Shown one piece after another: positions 45,947 through 54,951 of a stretch of DNA of 64,000 bases. The stretch lies in assembly GCF_017643475.1 (NCBI RefSeq), contig NZ_JAEPNI010000002.1:434001-498000 (forward strand), given 5' to 3'. The DNA is from Maricaulis sp. Lineage in GTDB: Bacteria; Pseudomonadota; Alphaproteobacteria; Caulobacterales; Maricaulaceae. Under the pieces are notes generated by a model, which was not told where the DNA came from, made no database searches, and saw nothing but the letters and a program-made list of their open reading frames with translations. Within the stretch, counting starts at the first letter, position 1, and every line of letters begins with the position of its first letter. Both the position numbers and the translations under genes were made by a program.

Positions 45947-46104
45947 AAAGCGCCGCCAGCGTCCGTGAACATGGTCATCACCGCCGGTCCGATCAGCATG
46001 AGCGCTGCCACTCCGGCAATGGAAATCAGCACTGCGATCAGTGAATACTCGATCGCCGAACCACCGTGTTCGCAAGCCAGGAATTTGCGCATCAACTGTC
46101 TCAT
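45943..46104 (-). CDS. Flp/Fap-type IVb pilin, solitary
   Basis: A short gene of 53 residues: MRQLMRKFLACEHGGSAIEY continues into SLIAVLISIAGVAALML. The basic leader, the glycines before the cleavage region (GGSAIEYSLIA) with E and Y directly after, and one hydrophobic helix are the Flp pilin signature processed by CpaA/TadV prepilin peptidase. The ATG overlaps the mutT stop as ATGA, and the stop overlaps the convergent methyltransferase stop (TTAG). No tad/cpa assembly genes are in the window, so it must use machinery encoded elsewhere or be a minor pilin. Confidence 0.85.
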   Translation of the reverse strand: MRQLMRKFLACEHGGSAIEYSLIAVLISIAGVAALMLIGPAVMTMFTDAGGAF

Positions 46105-46517
46105 AACCGGTCCCTTATTTCCGCTGCCAGCGGCATGTCAGCAGCCGGCATGGGGTATTTGCGGAGGTTTTCCTTGCGGACCCAGGCCAGTTCCTGGCCT
46201 TCATTGGGTTGCGGGAAACCATCCCAAGTACGGCACAGGAAGAGCGGCATGACGATGTGGAAATCGTCATAAGGGTGCGAAACGAATGCGAAGGGATGCA
46301 GGCATCTCTCACAGGGCTCAACACTCAATTCCTCTCTCAGCTCGCGGATCGCGGCCTGTTCCGGCGTTTCTCCGGGCTCGATCTTGCCGCCCGGAAACTC
46401 CCACAGCCCCGCCATGGGTTTGCCCTCGGGACGTCGTGTGAGCAGGATGCGGCCATCCGCATCGAGCAAGGCACACGCAACAACGTAGAGGACCTTTTTG
46501 GGGCCTTGGTCATTCAT
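46101..46517 (-). CDS. mutT: Nudix hydrolase MutT (8-oxo-dGTP diphosphatase)
   Basis: The 138-residue product has the Nudix box GGKIEPGETPEQAAIREL followed by REELSV, with all metal-binding glutamates. Length and the sequence GLWEFPGGK are MutT-like; it would clean 8-oxo-dGTP from the nucleotide pool. The ATG at 46517 is preferred to a TTG 9 bases upstream. It is followed by the Flp pilin gene with a 4-base overlap. Confidence 0.9.
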   Translation of the reverse strand: MNDQGPKKVLYVVACALLDADGRILLTRRPEGKPMAGLWEFPGGKIEPGETPEQAAIRELREELSVEPCERCLHPFAFVSHPYDDFHIVMPLFLCRTWDGFPQPNEGQELAWVRKENLRKYPMPAADMPLAAEIRDRL

Positions 46518-46567
46518 TATGGGCAATCTCCCTTAAAGACCGGTGCAGAAACACGGTTAATCAAGCC

Positions 46568-47497
46568 TTATTCAGGCGTCTCGGCAGGGTTGGGATCGGA
46601 TACATCCCTGCCCTCAACCTCCGCCGGAGCGGGTTGGATGATCGTGATTTCGGCCCCGTCCCGCAGCTCGACCAGCAATTCATTGATGCGCTCGAACATC
46701 CGGATCTCGACGATACGCTGCTGCAGCGTCTCGAACGAAGGCGCGGGTTGGCGACGACGATCGACAACGGTCAGCAAATGCCAGCCGAATTCCGTCTCGA
46801 AGGGACGCGAAACCTCGCCGACCGGGGTGGCAAAAGCCACCTCGCCAAAAACACTGGAAACACCCGAGCGCGTGAAATAGCCCAGACTGCCACCATCCAG
46901 TCGCGTGGCGTGATCCAGGCTGATCCGAACAGCCAGATCAGCGAAATCCTCACCCGCATCGAGCAGCGCCCGGGCTGCGTCGGCCTGCTCCCGGGTCTCC
47001 ACGAGAATGTGGCGCGCCATGATTTCGTCGTCACGCGGGACCATGCGCACCTGTTCCTGGTAGATACGCTCGATCATTTCCGGCGAAGTCGCTTCGTCGA
47101 TCTCGCTCTCCAGCAGGACATTGCCCAGGATCTGCTCCTCGGCCTGGGCCATGCGGCGGCGCGCTTCCGGGCTGCGGTGCAGGCCGCGGCTGCGCGCTTC
47201 GAGTGCCAGCAGTTTCTGGTCCACCAGTTCGCCAACCACCGCGTCAAAAACTTCCGTACCGCGCTCCGGCATTGCGGCCAGATCGTAATCACGCGCCTGG
47301 AATTCTCGATGCACATCGGACAGCCGGATCATGCTGTCATTGACCCGGGCGATCACCGGATCGATCTCGTCGGGCTGGACGATCTCGCTCTCGCTGACAA
47401 TTTCCTCGGTCGTTTGCCGGGGCTCAGGACCGCACGCGCTCAGCGACGCAACCAGTAGCAGTGCGGCTGAAACCGAAGAAAAGGTCGAAATTTTCAT
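46568..47497 (-). CDS. Peptidylprolyl isomerase lipoprotein (PpiC/SurA-like)
   Basis: The 309-residue product has a lipoprotein signal (LLLVASLSAC, Cys about 22), a SurA-N-type helical region (IARVNDSMIRLSDVHREFQ, VVGELVDQKLLALEA) and a parvulin domain (DDEIMARHILVETREQA, LDGGSLGYFTRSG, PFETEFGWHLLTV). It would assist folding of exported proteins in the periplasm. It diverges from secA, a common arrangement in alphaproteobacteria. Confidence 0.9.
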   Translation of the reverse strand: MKISTFSSVSAALLLVASLSACGPEPRQTTEEIVSESEIVQPDEIDPVIARVNDSMIRLSDVHREFQARDYDLAAMPERGTEVFDAVVGELVDQKLLALEARSRGLHRSPEARRRMAQAEEQILGNVLLESEIDEATSPEMIERIYQEQVRMVPRDDEIMARHILVETREQADAARALLDAGEDFADLAVRISLDHATRLDGGSLGYFTRSGVSSVFGEVAFATPVGEVSRPFETEFGWHLLTVVDRRRQPAPSFETLQQRIVEIRMFERINELLVELRDGAEITIIQPAPAEVEGRDVSDPNPAETPE

Positions 47498-47668
47498 CAC
47501 TTACCGCCCCGTAACAAAGACTGATAGCCGCGCCGATTGATTGACACACACTCGCCCCATCCTTAAGTCAGCTCAAGGTTTCAAAGCAATGCTAGTGTTA
47601 GTGCCACTTCTTGCAGATCCGTGGTAGGGAGCGCTGGCCCTTTTATATAGTTCGCAAAGCACAAACTC

Positions 47669-50527
47669 ATGCTGTCCATCGTCCGCAAACTTTTCGGCAC
47701 CGCAAATGATCGTCTCATCCGTCGCATGAAACCGACGGTAGAGAAAATCAATGCTCTAGAGCCGGACTTTCAATCTCTGTCCGACGACGAGCTCAAGGCC
47801 AAGACCCAGGAGTTCCGGGACCGTCTGGAAAAGGGCGAAAAGCTCGACGACCTGTTGCCGGAAGCGTTCGCAACGGTTCGGGAAGGCGCCAAGCGCGCAC
47901 TCGGCCTGCGTCACTATGATGTCCAGATGATGGGCGGCATGGTCCTCAATCAGGGCTCGATCGCCGAGATGAAGACCGGTGAGGGCAAGACCCTCGTCGC
48001 GACCCTCGCCTGTTACCTCAACGCCTTGCCAGGCAAGGGTGTGCATGTCGTCACGGTCAACGACTACCTGGCCCAGCGCGATGCCGAATGGATGGGCAAG
48101 GTCTACGCCCAGCTGGGCATGACAACCGGCGTGATCACCAATGGCATGCAGAAGGATGAGCGTCGCGACGCCTATGCCTGTGACATCACCTACGGCACCA
48201 ATAACGAGCTCGGCTTCGACTATCTGCGCGACAACATGGAACATTCCACGGAAAACATGGTGCAGCGCGGTCACGCCTACGCCATCGTGGACGAGGTCGA
48301 TTCAATCCTGGTCGACGAGGCGCGTACGCCGCTGATCATCTCCGGCCCGACCGAGGACAAGACCGAGTTCTACCTCAAGATCAACGAACTCATTCCGCTT
48401 CTGGGCGATGAGTGTTTCGAGATCGACGAGAAGGCCCGCTCCATCCTGCTGACGGAAGAGGGTAATGAAGAGATCGAGCGCATCCTGAAAGAGCGCGAGA
48501 TGATCGCCGAGGATGCGGACCTCTATGACGTCGACAACGTCATGGTCGTGCACCACGTCAACCAAGCGATGAAGGCCCACAAGCTGTTCAATCGCGACAA
48601 AGATTACATCATCAAGGACAATGCCGTTGTCCTGATTGATGAGTTCACCGGCCGCATGATGCCGGGCCGCCGCCTGTCCGAAGGCCTGCACCAGGCCATC
48701 GAGGCCAAGGAAGGCGCCCAGATCCAGCCGGAAAACCAGACCCTGGCCTCGATCACCTTCCAGAACTATTTCCGCCTCTACGGCAAGCTGTCCGGCATGA
48801 CCGGTACAGCGGCGACCGAGGCCGAGGAATTTCACGACATCTACAAGCTTGGTGTTGTTGAAATCCCGACCAATCGTCCGATTGCCCGTATCGACAATGA
48901 GGACGAGGTCTACCGGACCTATGAGGAAAAATACGCCTCCATCATCGACGATATCGTCGATTGCCAGGAGCGCGGCCAGCCCGTCCTCGTCGGTACGGTC
49001 TCCATCGAGAAGTCGGAACAGCTCTCCATGCTGCTGAGCGACAAGGCGAGCTTCCGCAAGGCGCTGGGCCATCTCTACCCGAAGGACGAAAAATCCGTCG
49101 AGGAATTCAGGAAGACCGGTCGTCCGGATGCCCGTCCGCTGCCGGAAATGCTCAAGCTTATCCCGATTGATCACCAGGTCCTCAACGCCCGCTACCACGA
49201 GCAGGAAGCCCTGATCGTCGCGGAAGCCGGTGTTCCCGGGGCAGTGACCATCGCCACCAACATGGCTGGCCGTGGTACCGATATCCAGCTCGGCGGCAAT
49301 GTCGAGATGCGCCTGTCCGGCTGGCAGACCGAAATGGAAAAGGCCGGCAAGGCTCTCACCGAGGCCGAAATTGCCGAACAGCGCGAGAAGATCGTGGCTG
49401 ACATTGCGTCCAAGAAGGAAACCGCGCTCAATGCCGGCGGTCTTTATGTTCTCGCGACCGAACGCCACGAGAGCCGCCGTATCGATAACCAGCTGCGTGG
49501 TCGTACCGGCCGCCAGGGTGATCCGGGTCGCTCAAAATTCTTCATTTCCGTCCAGGACGACCTGCTGCGCATCTTCGCGCCGGAACGTCTTGACGGTATC
49601 ATGCGCACGCTGGGCATGAAGGAAGGCGAGGCCATCCAGCACCCGTGGATGTCCAAGGCCCTGGAAACCTCGCAGCGCAAGGTCGAACAACGCAATTTCG
49701 ACATCCGCAAGAACGTCCTCAAATACGACGACGTGATGAATGACCAGCGCAAGGCGATCTTTGAACAACGCATTGAATTCATGACAGCGGACGATGTCTC
49801 TGACGTTATCAGCGACATGCGCCACCAGACGCTTGAGGACATGGTGGAGCGCCACATCCCGCCGAAAGCCTATGCGGACTCCTGGGACATCCAGGGCCTG
49901 AACGAGGAGTTCAGCAAGACGTTCGGCTTTGAACAGCCGATCAAGGAGTGGGCGCAGGAAGACGGTATTGCCGACGAGGAGATCCTGGAGCGTCTGAGCG
50001 CGGAAGCCGACAAGGTCTACGCTTCAAAAGCGGAAGAGGCCGGGCCGGATCTGATGCGTACAATCGAGAAACGCTTCCTTCTGAGCGCGATCGATCTCAA
50101 CTGGCGCGAACACCTTCAGGGCCTCGACGCAATGCGTTCCATGATTGGCCTGCGTTCGTATGCCCAGCGCAACCCGCTGAACGAGTTCAAGACTGAAGCC
50201 TTCACCATGTTCGAACGCATGATGGATGGACTTCGTTCCGAAGTAACTGCGCGTCTGATGATGGTCCGTTTCGAGCGTGCACCGGCACCGCCACAACCGC
50301 CGCAGGGTCTGACCGAGACGCATATCGATCCACGCACCGGCCGCAACGAGATGGATGGTCCCGGTGGAGCACCCGTCGCTCCGCGCGTCGCGCCGACGCA
50401 TCGTCGTGCCCCGACGGCACTGGATCCGAACAAGCCGGAGACCTGGGGCCGTGTCGCCCGCAACGCCCCCTGCCCGTGTGGCTCCGGCAAGAAGTACAAA
50501 CACTGCCACGGTGCCCTCAACAACTAG
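47669..50527 (+). CDS. secA: Protein translocase ATPase SecA
   Basis: SecA drives preproteins through SecYEG. The 952-residue product has the N-terminal helix ([15 protein letters not shown]), Walker A ([14 protein letters not shown]), [19 protein letters not shown], the preprotein cross-linking domain, NBD2 ([14 protein letters not shown]), the long helical scaffold and a C-terminal SEC-C zinc motif ([13 protein letters not shown]) for SecB binding. Length is normal for alphaproteobacteria. The upstream region (47501-47668) holds divergent promoters but no clear regulatory stem (secM-like) was seen. Confidence 0.98.
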   Translation: MLSIVRKLFGTANDRLIRRMKPTVEKINALEPDFQSLSDDELKAKTQEFRDRLEKGEKLDDLLPEAFATVREGAKRALGLRHYDVQMMGGMVLNQGSIAEMKTGEGKTLVATLACYLNALPGKGVHVVTVNDYLAQRDAEWMGKVYAQLGMTTGVITNGMQKDERRDAYACDITYGTNNELGFDYLRDNMEHSTENMVQRGHAYAIVDEVDSILVDEARTPLIISGPTEDKTEFYLKINELIPLLGDECFEIDEKARSILLTEEGNEEIERILKEREMIAEDADLYDVDNVMVVHHVNQAMKAHKLFNRDKDYIIKDNAVVLIDEFTGRMMPGRRLSEGLHQAIEAKEGAQIQPENQTLASITFQNYFRLYGKLSGMTGTAATEAEEFHDIYKLGVVEIPTNRPIARIDNEDEVYRTYEEKYASIIDDIVDCQERGQPVLVGTVSIEKSEQLSMLLSDKASFRKALGHLYPKDEKSVEEFRKTGRPDARPLPEMLKLIPIDHQVLNARYHEQEALIVAEAGVPGAVTIATNMAGRGTDIQLGGNVEMRLSGWQTEMEKAGKALTEAEIAEQREKIVADIASKKETALNAGGLYVLATERHESRRIDNQLRGRTGRQGDPGRSKFFISVQDDLLRIFAPERLDGIMRTLGMKEGEAIQHPWMSKALETSQRKVEQRNFDIRKNVLKYDDVMNDQRKAIFEQRIEFMTADDVSDVISDMRHQTLEDMVERHIPPKAYADSWDIQGLNEEFSKTFGFEQPIKEWAQEDGIADEEILERLSAEADKVYASKAEEAGPDLMRTIEKRFLLSAIDLNWREHLQGLDAMRSMIGLRSYAQRNPLNEFKTEAFTMFERMMDGLRSEVTARLMMVRFERAPAPPQPPQGLTETHIDPRTGRNEMDGPGGAPVAPRVAPTHRRAPTALDPNKPETWGRVARNAPCPCGSGKKYKHCHGALNN

Positions 50528-50551
50528 GTCCGCACCGGCATAGACAATCAC

Positions 50552-50585
50552 AACAGCCGCTCCTTCCGGGGCGGCTGTTTTGTTT
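50552..50585 (+). terminator. secA terminator
   Basis: The stem AACAGCCGC/GCGGCTGTT is followed by TTGTTTGTT, 25 bases after the secA stop. Confidence 0.85.
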
Positions 50586-50680
50586 GTTCCGTCATCTCCA
50601 GCCGGAGAAAGTTCGCGCGCAAACGGCGCAAGTGTTGATTCACCGTTTCCTTTGCCCCACAACACCTTCTGCAAGGTTTC

Positions 50681-50689
50681 GGGGGGGGG
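50681..50689 (+). repeat. Homopolymeric G9 tract upstream of the ATP-grasp gene
   Basis: Nine consecutive G lie 12 bases before the ATG at 50702. The same frame stays open from TGA at 50636-50638 through the tract, so a start upstream of the G-run (only CTG or other rare codons are available) would make the tract part of the coding region. Such runs are prone to slipped-strand changes or to assembly error. Confidence 0.6.
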
Positions 50690-50701
50690 ACCCAAGGAAG
50701 A

Positions 50702-52462
50702 ATGCATCAGGGTCGATCGCATACGCAATTTTGGCCCCTGCCACGGGGCCGGTTCTGGGATCGAGTCTTCGCCTTCGCCAAATTCATCAAGAATAATGGG
50801 CGCTTGCCATCTCGCCAGATGCGCTTGAACGACGTGCTCTACCGGATGAAGACTGACAGGGCCTTTCCGACGCCCCAGCAGGTGCTGACCGCAGACAAGG
50901 AATTGGCCAAGGCGTATGTCGCCGAGCGTGTGGGCCGCGAGCACACTGTGCCGACCCTGGCTATCCTGCGAACGCCGGAAGAGGTCCACAACTTTGACTA
51001 TCCCGAGGTCTGTGTGATCAAGGCGACGCATTCGAGTGGCAAATTCTATATCCGCTACAAGGGTGACCCCATCGATCCGGCGATGATCGCTTCCTGGCTG
51101 GATGATGATTTCTATATGCGCAGCCGCGAGGCCCAGTACCGCCCATTGGAGCGCAAGATCATCGTCGAACCCCTGGTTTTCAACCGGGAGGACCCGGAAG
51201 ATTTCCGATTTTTCTGTTTCAAGGGGAAAGTGCGGGCGATCCTGCATGAACCGAACCACTCCAAGGACCTCGCGCGCTTTTACACCAGACGGTGGGAACC
51301 GCTGGATTGCTCACTGGGCATGCCGGTTCTCAACTCAACCCGACCCGCTCCCGACTGCCTGGAGCCGCTTCTGCGCGATGTCGAACGCCTGGCGAGGGAT
51401 TTCTATTTCGTCCGCATCGATGTGTTCTGCAGGAGAGACGAATACGTGTTCGGGGAGTTGACCCATATTCACGGCAACGCGTCCGAACAATTCCACCCCG
51501 CAGAGGCAGAACAGGAAATGTCACGGCTGATGTTTCAGGGGGCTTCAGCGGAGAATCTGACGCATGCATCGAGGCCCGCACATGCCCCACGATCCAGCCG
51601 TCCGGGCTTCAAGACGCGTCTACGGAACGTGCTGTTCCACCTTCTGCCGGCTTCCGGTTTCGGGGACTGGCTGGCTGGGACGCTCAAATTCGTGTGGACC
51701 CAGGGCCGCCTGCCACGCGACCAGATGCTGTTCAACGATGTGCTCTACCGTATCAAGACCGATGGCACCCTGCGCGATGCCTTGCGCAAGCGCACGACGG
51801 ACAAGGTCGAGGCCAAGTCCTATATCGCCCAGCTGGCAGGACAGCAGCATGTCGTGCCAACTCTGGCGGTGCTGAACACGGCAGACGAGATCCGCAGTTT
51901 CGACTTCCCGCCGATCTGCGTGGTCAAGCCGGCACATTCCAGCCAGCACGTGATCCTGCGCACAGGCGGCGAAGAGATCGACCGCGAGGAGATCGTGGGC
52001 TGGCTCGACGAGGACTATTACCGGATCAGCCGGGAAGCGAACTATCAGGGACTGCCGCCGCGCATTATTGTCGAGACCCTGATCTTTGGTCAGACCGAGC
52101 CTACCGATTACAAGATCTTCTGCCATCGCGGCGAGCCTCGCATGATCCAGTGTGATCTGGATCGCCAGACCCGGCACACACGCCAGCTGTTCGACACGGC
52201 GTGGAATCGCCTGCCGTTCTCGCTGTGTTACGAGGGCACCGACCAGGATCATCCTTGCCCGGCCAATCTGGACGCGCTGCTTGATCTGGCAGGGCGACTG
52301 GCCCAGCCGTTCGAATTCGTGCGCGTTGACCTCTATACTGACGGGACCGCCATTCTTGTTGGCGAGATCACGCACTGCCACGGCAGTGCCAGTGAAGCCT
52401 TCATCCCCCGCTCGGCCGAGCAGCAAGCCTCGCGCCTGATTTTTGGAGCCAAACGCCCGTGA
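50702..52462 (+). CDS. Tandem TupA-like ATP-grasp protein (two fused copies)
   Basis: The 586-residue protein is an internal duplication. Residues about 18-290 and 315-586 align along their length: NNGRLPSRQMRLNDVLYRMKTD with WTQGRLPRDQMLFNDVLYRIKTD (quoted in part), VCVIKATHSSGKF with ICVVKPAHSSQHV, IIVEPLVF with IIVETLIF, and VFGELTHIHGNASEQFHP with LVGEITHCHGSASEAFIP. The pattern is that of the TupA-like ATP-grasp family, which is linked to teichuronopeptide and polysaccharide-linked peptide synthesis. Both copies keep the Lys of the VxKxxHS strand and the E-T-H/GN(S)A end, so both could bind ATP. The ATG at 50702 has AAGGAAG unusually close. A GNAT gene follows with a 4-base overlap. Confidence 0.75.
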   Translation: MHQGRSHTQFWPLPRGRFWDRVFAFAKFIKNNGRLPSRQMRLNDVLYRMKTDRAFPTPQQVLTADKELAKAYVAERVGREHTVPTLAILRTPEEVHNFDYPEVCVIKATHSSGKFYIRYKGDPIDPAMIASWLDDDFYMRSREAQYRPLERKIIVEPLVFNREDPEDFRFFCFKGKVRAILHEPNHSKDLARFYTRRWEPLDCSLGMPVLNSTRPAPDCLEPLLRDVERLARDFYFVRIDVFCRRDEYVFGELTHIHGNASEQFHPAEAEQEMSRLMFQGASAENLTHASRPAHAPRSSRPGFKTRLRNVLFHLLPASGFGDWLAGTLKFVWTQGRLPRDQMLFNDVLYRIKTDGTLRDALRKRTTDKVEAKSYIAQLAGQQHVVPTLAVLNTADEIRSFDFPPICVVKPAHSSQHVILRTGGEEIDREEIVGWLDEDYYRISREANYQGLPPRIIVETLIFGQTEPTDYKIFCHRGEPRMIQCDLDRQTRHTRQLFDTAWNRLPFSLCYEGTDQDHPCPANLDALLDLAGRLAQPFEFVRVDLYTDGTAILVGEITHCHGSASEAFIPRSAEQQASRLIFGAKRP

Positions 52463-52920
52463 CCGCCCCCAAACTCCGCCCGGCCCGTACCGGCGAGGAA
52501 GACCAGCTCTCCGAACTCTGCCTCAAGTCCAAGGCGGTCTGGGGATATGATGCCGAATTCATGGACGCCGTCGCGCCGCATCTGCGTGTCACCGCCGAGG
52601 CCATCCGCGAAGGCCGTGCCACGGTTGCCGAGAGCGAGGATGGCGAAGTTCTGGGCGTCTGCCAGATCGAGCCGGGCAGTGATCACGGCTCGCTGGACCT
52701 GCTTTTCATCTCGCCCACCGCGATCGGCCAGGGTGTTGGCCAGCTCCTGTTCGAACACGCCAAGGATCTGCTGCGTGCCCGCGGCGAGACGGTCATGACG
52801 ATCCTGTCCGATCCCTATGCCGAACCGGCCTATCTTCACATGGGCGCCAAACGGGTCGCCATGCGCCCGTCCGACGTGTTCAAGGGGCGGGAATTGCCCT
52901 GGCTTGAAATCACGCTGTAG
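52459..52920 (+). CDS. GNAT family N-acetyltransferase
   Basis: The 153-residue acetyltransferase has the acetyl-CoA-binding region LLFISPTAIGQGVGQLLFEHAKDLL (Q/RxxGxG loop in GQGVGQ) and a C-terminal AEPAYLHMGAKRV strand. It starts at GTG 52459, overlapping the stop of the ATP-grasp gene (GTGA), so the two are probably coupled and act on a common product. The substrate is unknown. Confidence 0.8.
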   Translation: MTAPKLRPARTGEEDQLSELCLKSKAVWGYDAEFMDAVAPHLRVTAEAIREGRATVAESEDGEVLGVCQIEPGSDHGSLDLLFISPTAIGQGVGQLLFEHAKDLLRARGETVMTILSDPYAEPAYLHMGAKRVAMRPSDVFKGRELPWLEITL

Positions 52921-52937
52921 CGCCTTGCGGACAGGCA

Positions 52938-52969
52938 GTAGCCGGCTCTGTGGGAACAGAACCGGCTAC
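52938..52969. terminator. Long hairpin between GNAT and the minus-strand repeat gene
   Basis: GTAGCCGG..CTGT pairs with ACAG..CCGGCTAC, a strong stem between two convergent genes. No T-tract follows on either strand, so it may act as a transcription barrier or 3'-end stabiliser rather than a classical terminator. Confidence 0.5.
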
Positions 52970-53027
52970 CTGGGATGCAATGGAGTTTGAGGGCTGTCAT
53001 CGCATCCGTCCCTGGAATGCGCTTGGA

Positions 53028-53963
53028 CTAGAAGTCGGTGATGGAACTCACCGATACAGAGTTGCCGATGGCGGCTGCGGTTGCCGAGACATCACCGCTC
53101 ACATCCGCAATCGTCGCGTTCGCAACAGCGCCGGTATAGGCATTGTTCAACTGCGTGGAATTGATGTTCACATCAGCCGTATTCGGCAGTGTGGAAACGC
53201 TGAGCGAGTTGGAGATCGCCGCCGTCGTCGAAGTGACATCGCCCGCAACATCCTCAACACCAACGTTGGAATAGGCGCGCGGGTCGATATTCGTGGTCTG
53301 GTAGTTATTGACATTCGCCCAGTCGGTGGACTCGATCTGGAACGAGGCGGAGTTTGCAATTGCCGCCGACGTCAGGGCGACCTCGCCCGTCACGTTCTCG
53401 ACATGACCATTCAGTTCGGATACGGCATCACCACGGAAAAACTGGCGATTGTTCAGGTTGGCGCCCGAACCGGCGACTTCAACAGACAGCGAGTTACCGA
53501 TCGCAGCGGCCGTACCGCTTACATCTCCGGCGACACCGTCAACACCGATATTGAGGTCCGCATCGAAATTGCCAATGGCGGCCTGGTAGTTGTTGACGGA
53601 TGCATAATCACCTTCGGCAGCAATGCTGGCGGAGTTTCCAATGGCAGCCGCCGTCGTTGAGACATTGCCAGTCACACCGTCGATGTCAGCGTTCAGTTCC
53701 GCCGCCGCACCGCGGATCGTGTACTGCGCATTGCGGATCTGGGCGTCACCGGCCACATCCGCGGAGAAGGAATTGTTGATCGCCGCAGCGGTCAACGAGA
53801 CCTCACCATTGATGTTCTCGATGTCGGAGTTGAGCTGCGCACGCGCCTGTGCCCAGTTTGACTGAACATTGTTGATCGTGCGGTCCTGGGCGACCGCTGT
53901 TCCAGCGAAAGCAGCAAGGGCGAGTGCGGACGCGGCGTACTTATAAAGAGTCTTGGTTGTCAT
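53028..53963 (-). CDS. Secreted six-repeat protein, HfaD-like holdfast anchor candidate (copy 1)
   Basis: The 311-residue product has a signal peptide (about 1-25, ending AVAQ) and then six repeats of 46-49 residues. Each repeat has the core VxGxVxxTAAAIGNSxS; the Ser after Asn falls at 65, 111, 158, 205, 253 and 302. Between the cores lie Asn- and Gln-rich segments (VNNYQ, NLNNRQ). No cysteine, membrane segment or enzyme motif is seen, so it is probably a beta-structured extracellular fibre or anchor protein. The name HfaD-like rests on its place beside hfaA-hfaB and on its repeat nature. ATG 53963 follows AAGGAT. It diverges from hfaA copy 1. Confidence 0.6.
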   Translation of the reverse strand: MTTKTLYKYAASALALAAFAGTAVAQDRTINNVQSNWAQARAQLNSDIENINGEVSLTAAAINNSFSADVAGDAQIRNAQYTIRGAAAELNADIDGVTGNVSTTAAAIGNSASIAAEGDYASVNNYQAAIGNFDADLNIGVDGVAGDVSGTAAAIGNSLSVEVAGSGANLNNRQFFRGDAVSELNGHVENVTGEVALTSAAIANSASFQIESTDWANVNNYQTTNIDPRAYSNVGVEDVAGDVTSTTAAISNSLSVSTLPNTADVNINSTQLNNAYTGAVANATIADVSGDVSATAAAIGNSVSVSSITDF

Positions 53964-54527
53964 GTGTGGATCCTTCCAACTTGATGTTCGCCGAACCCCC
54001 GTCCGGCAGCACCTGGAAAGTCGCAATTGACGGCCCACCCAATTCGTAACCGATACGTTAAGCTTTACTGGGGGTTAAAATACTTCATCGTATTAAAAAC
54101 AAATACGAATTTTGCCCGCAATCATCGGCCGTCGAGGAAATGGTTAAAAAGATCAAGTTTTCGCGGCAAAATTAACTCAAATTTCGGCACACAATATTTT
54201 AATTTGTTTCATTCGGGCACATCGTTTGGTTGATCAAGTCTTAAGATTTCGATCGTGCCAATTTGAACTGTTTCATATTTTTCCCACTCAATTCATAGCC
54301 GTAATAAGAATATTCAACTCGCGCACCAGGCGACAAAATCTGTAGAATTTTATCTATCTCGGCTTATTCTCAGGTGAATATTTACGAAGACTTAACCTTA
54401 ACGAAATATCGCGAAATCACTCAACTGGTTGTTTTTATTAAAAATTGAATCAAATTACAGTGCGGACGCTCTCCTGCTGGCCCCCTCGTTGCAGCGTGGT
54501 GGTCAAGTTTTTATTTTGGAGCGCAAA
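53964..54527. promoter_or_regulatory. AT-rich divergent region of the first holdfast module
   Basis: These 564 bases between the repeat gene and hfaA are strikingly AT-rich for this genome. They hold TTAA half-sites (54058-54061 region, 54074-54077 region, and TTAACCTTAAC near 54392-54402) and one GANTC (54447-54451) preceded by TTTTTAT (54432-54438). A short frame from 54027 has no family resemblance. Both divergent promoters must lie here, and CtrA/CcrM-type control is possible. Low GC may also reflect recent acquisition. Confidence 0.5.
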
Positions 54528-54950
54528 ATGAGTTACCCACTATATTATATAGCTCTTGTGGGCGCCCTGGCCGCCAGCATGCCTGCGAACGCCCAGTCGA
54601 ACGCGCAACAGGGCACACCGCAGACCCAGCCCTATGGCATGAATGCCGGCGACGCCTCGCGCCCCTACACGCCACCGGCCCGGGACGAGAACGGCAATCG
54701 CATTGTCATAAACGGCCAGGTGATCGGGTCCGGTACATCCAATCCGGCGCGCCGCTCCGGCAGCATCGCCAGCCCGGGCGGATCCACCCTGCCGAACTCC
54801 ACGCTGGGTGCAGCCGGTGTCACGGCCGTCAGCATCGGTAACAGCGTCTCGATCAACGGCACGTTTGGCAGCACGATCATCATCAACCAGACCAATAACG
54901 CATCGCAGACGGTCAATGTGAATGGTACCGAACAGGACGGGGGGAACTGA
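54528..54950 (+). CDS. hfaA: Holdfast anchor protein HfaA (copy 1)
   Basis: This small secreted protein of 140 residues has a signal peptide (about 1-23, ending NAQS) and a Pro/Gly-rich middle. The shared motif RDENGNRIVINGQ lies at about 52-64, and the C-terminal segment VSIGNSVSINGTFGSTIIIN at 101-120 is followed by QTNNASQTVNVNG. The last part resembles curlin-type Gln/Asn strands, in keeping with HfaA being a surface protein exported by HfaB in Caulobacter. ATG 54528 follows TTGGAG. hfaB starts one base after its stop. Confidence 0.75.
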   Translation: MSYPLYYIALVGALAASMPANAQSNAQQGTPQTQPYGMNAGDASRPYTPPARDENGNRIVINGQVIGSGTSNPARRSGSIASPGGSTLPNSTLGAAGVTAVSIGNSVSINGTFGSTIIINQTNNASQTVNVNGTEQDGGN

Positions 54951-54951
54951 G

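Noticed and set aside
48302-49468. 388-codon minus-strand frame inside secA
   Set aside because: Antisense to secA; no family resemblance.
54027-54233. Short plus-strand frame in the AT-rich holdfast spacer
   Set aside because: No ribosome-binding site, no signal peptide, and composition follows the AT-rich DNA rather than coding usage.
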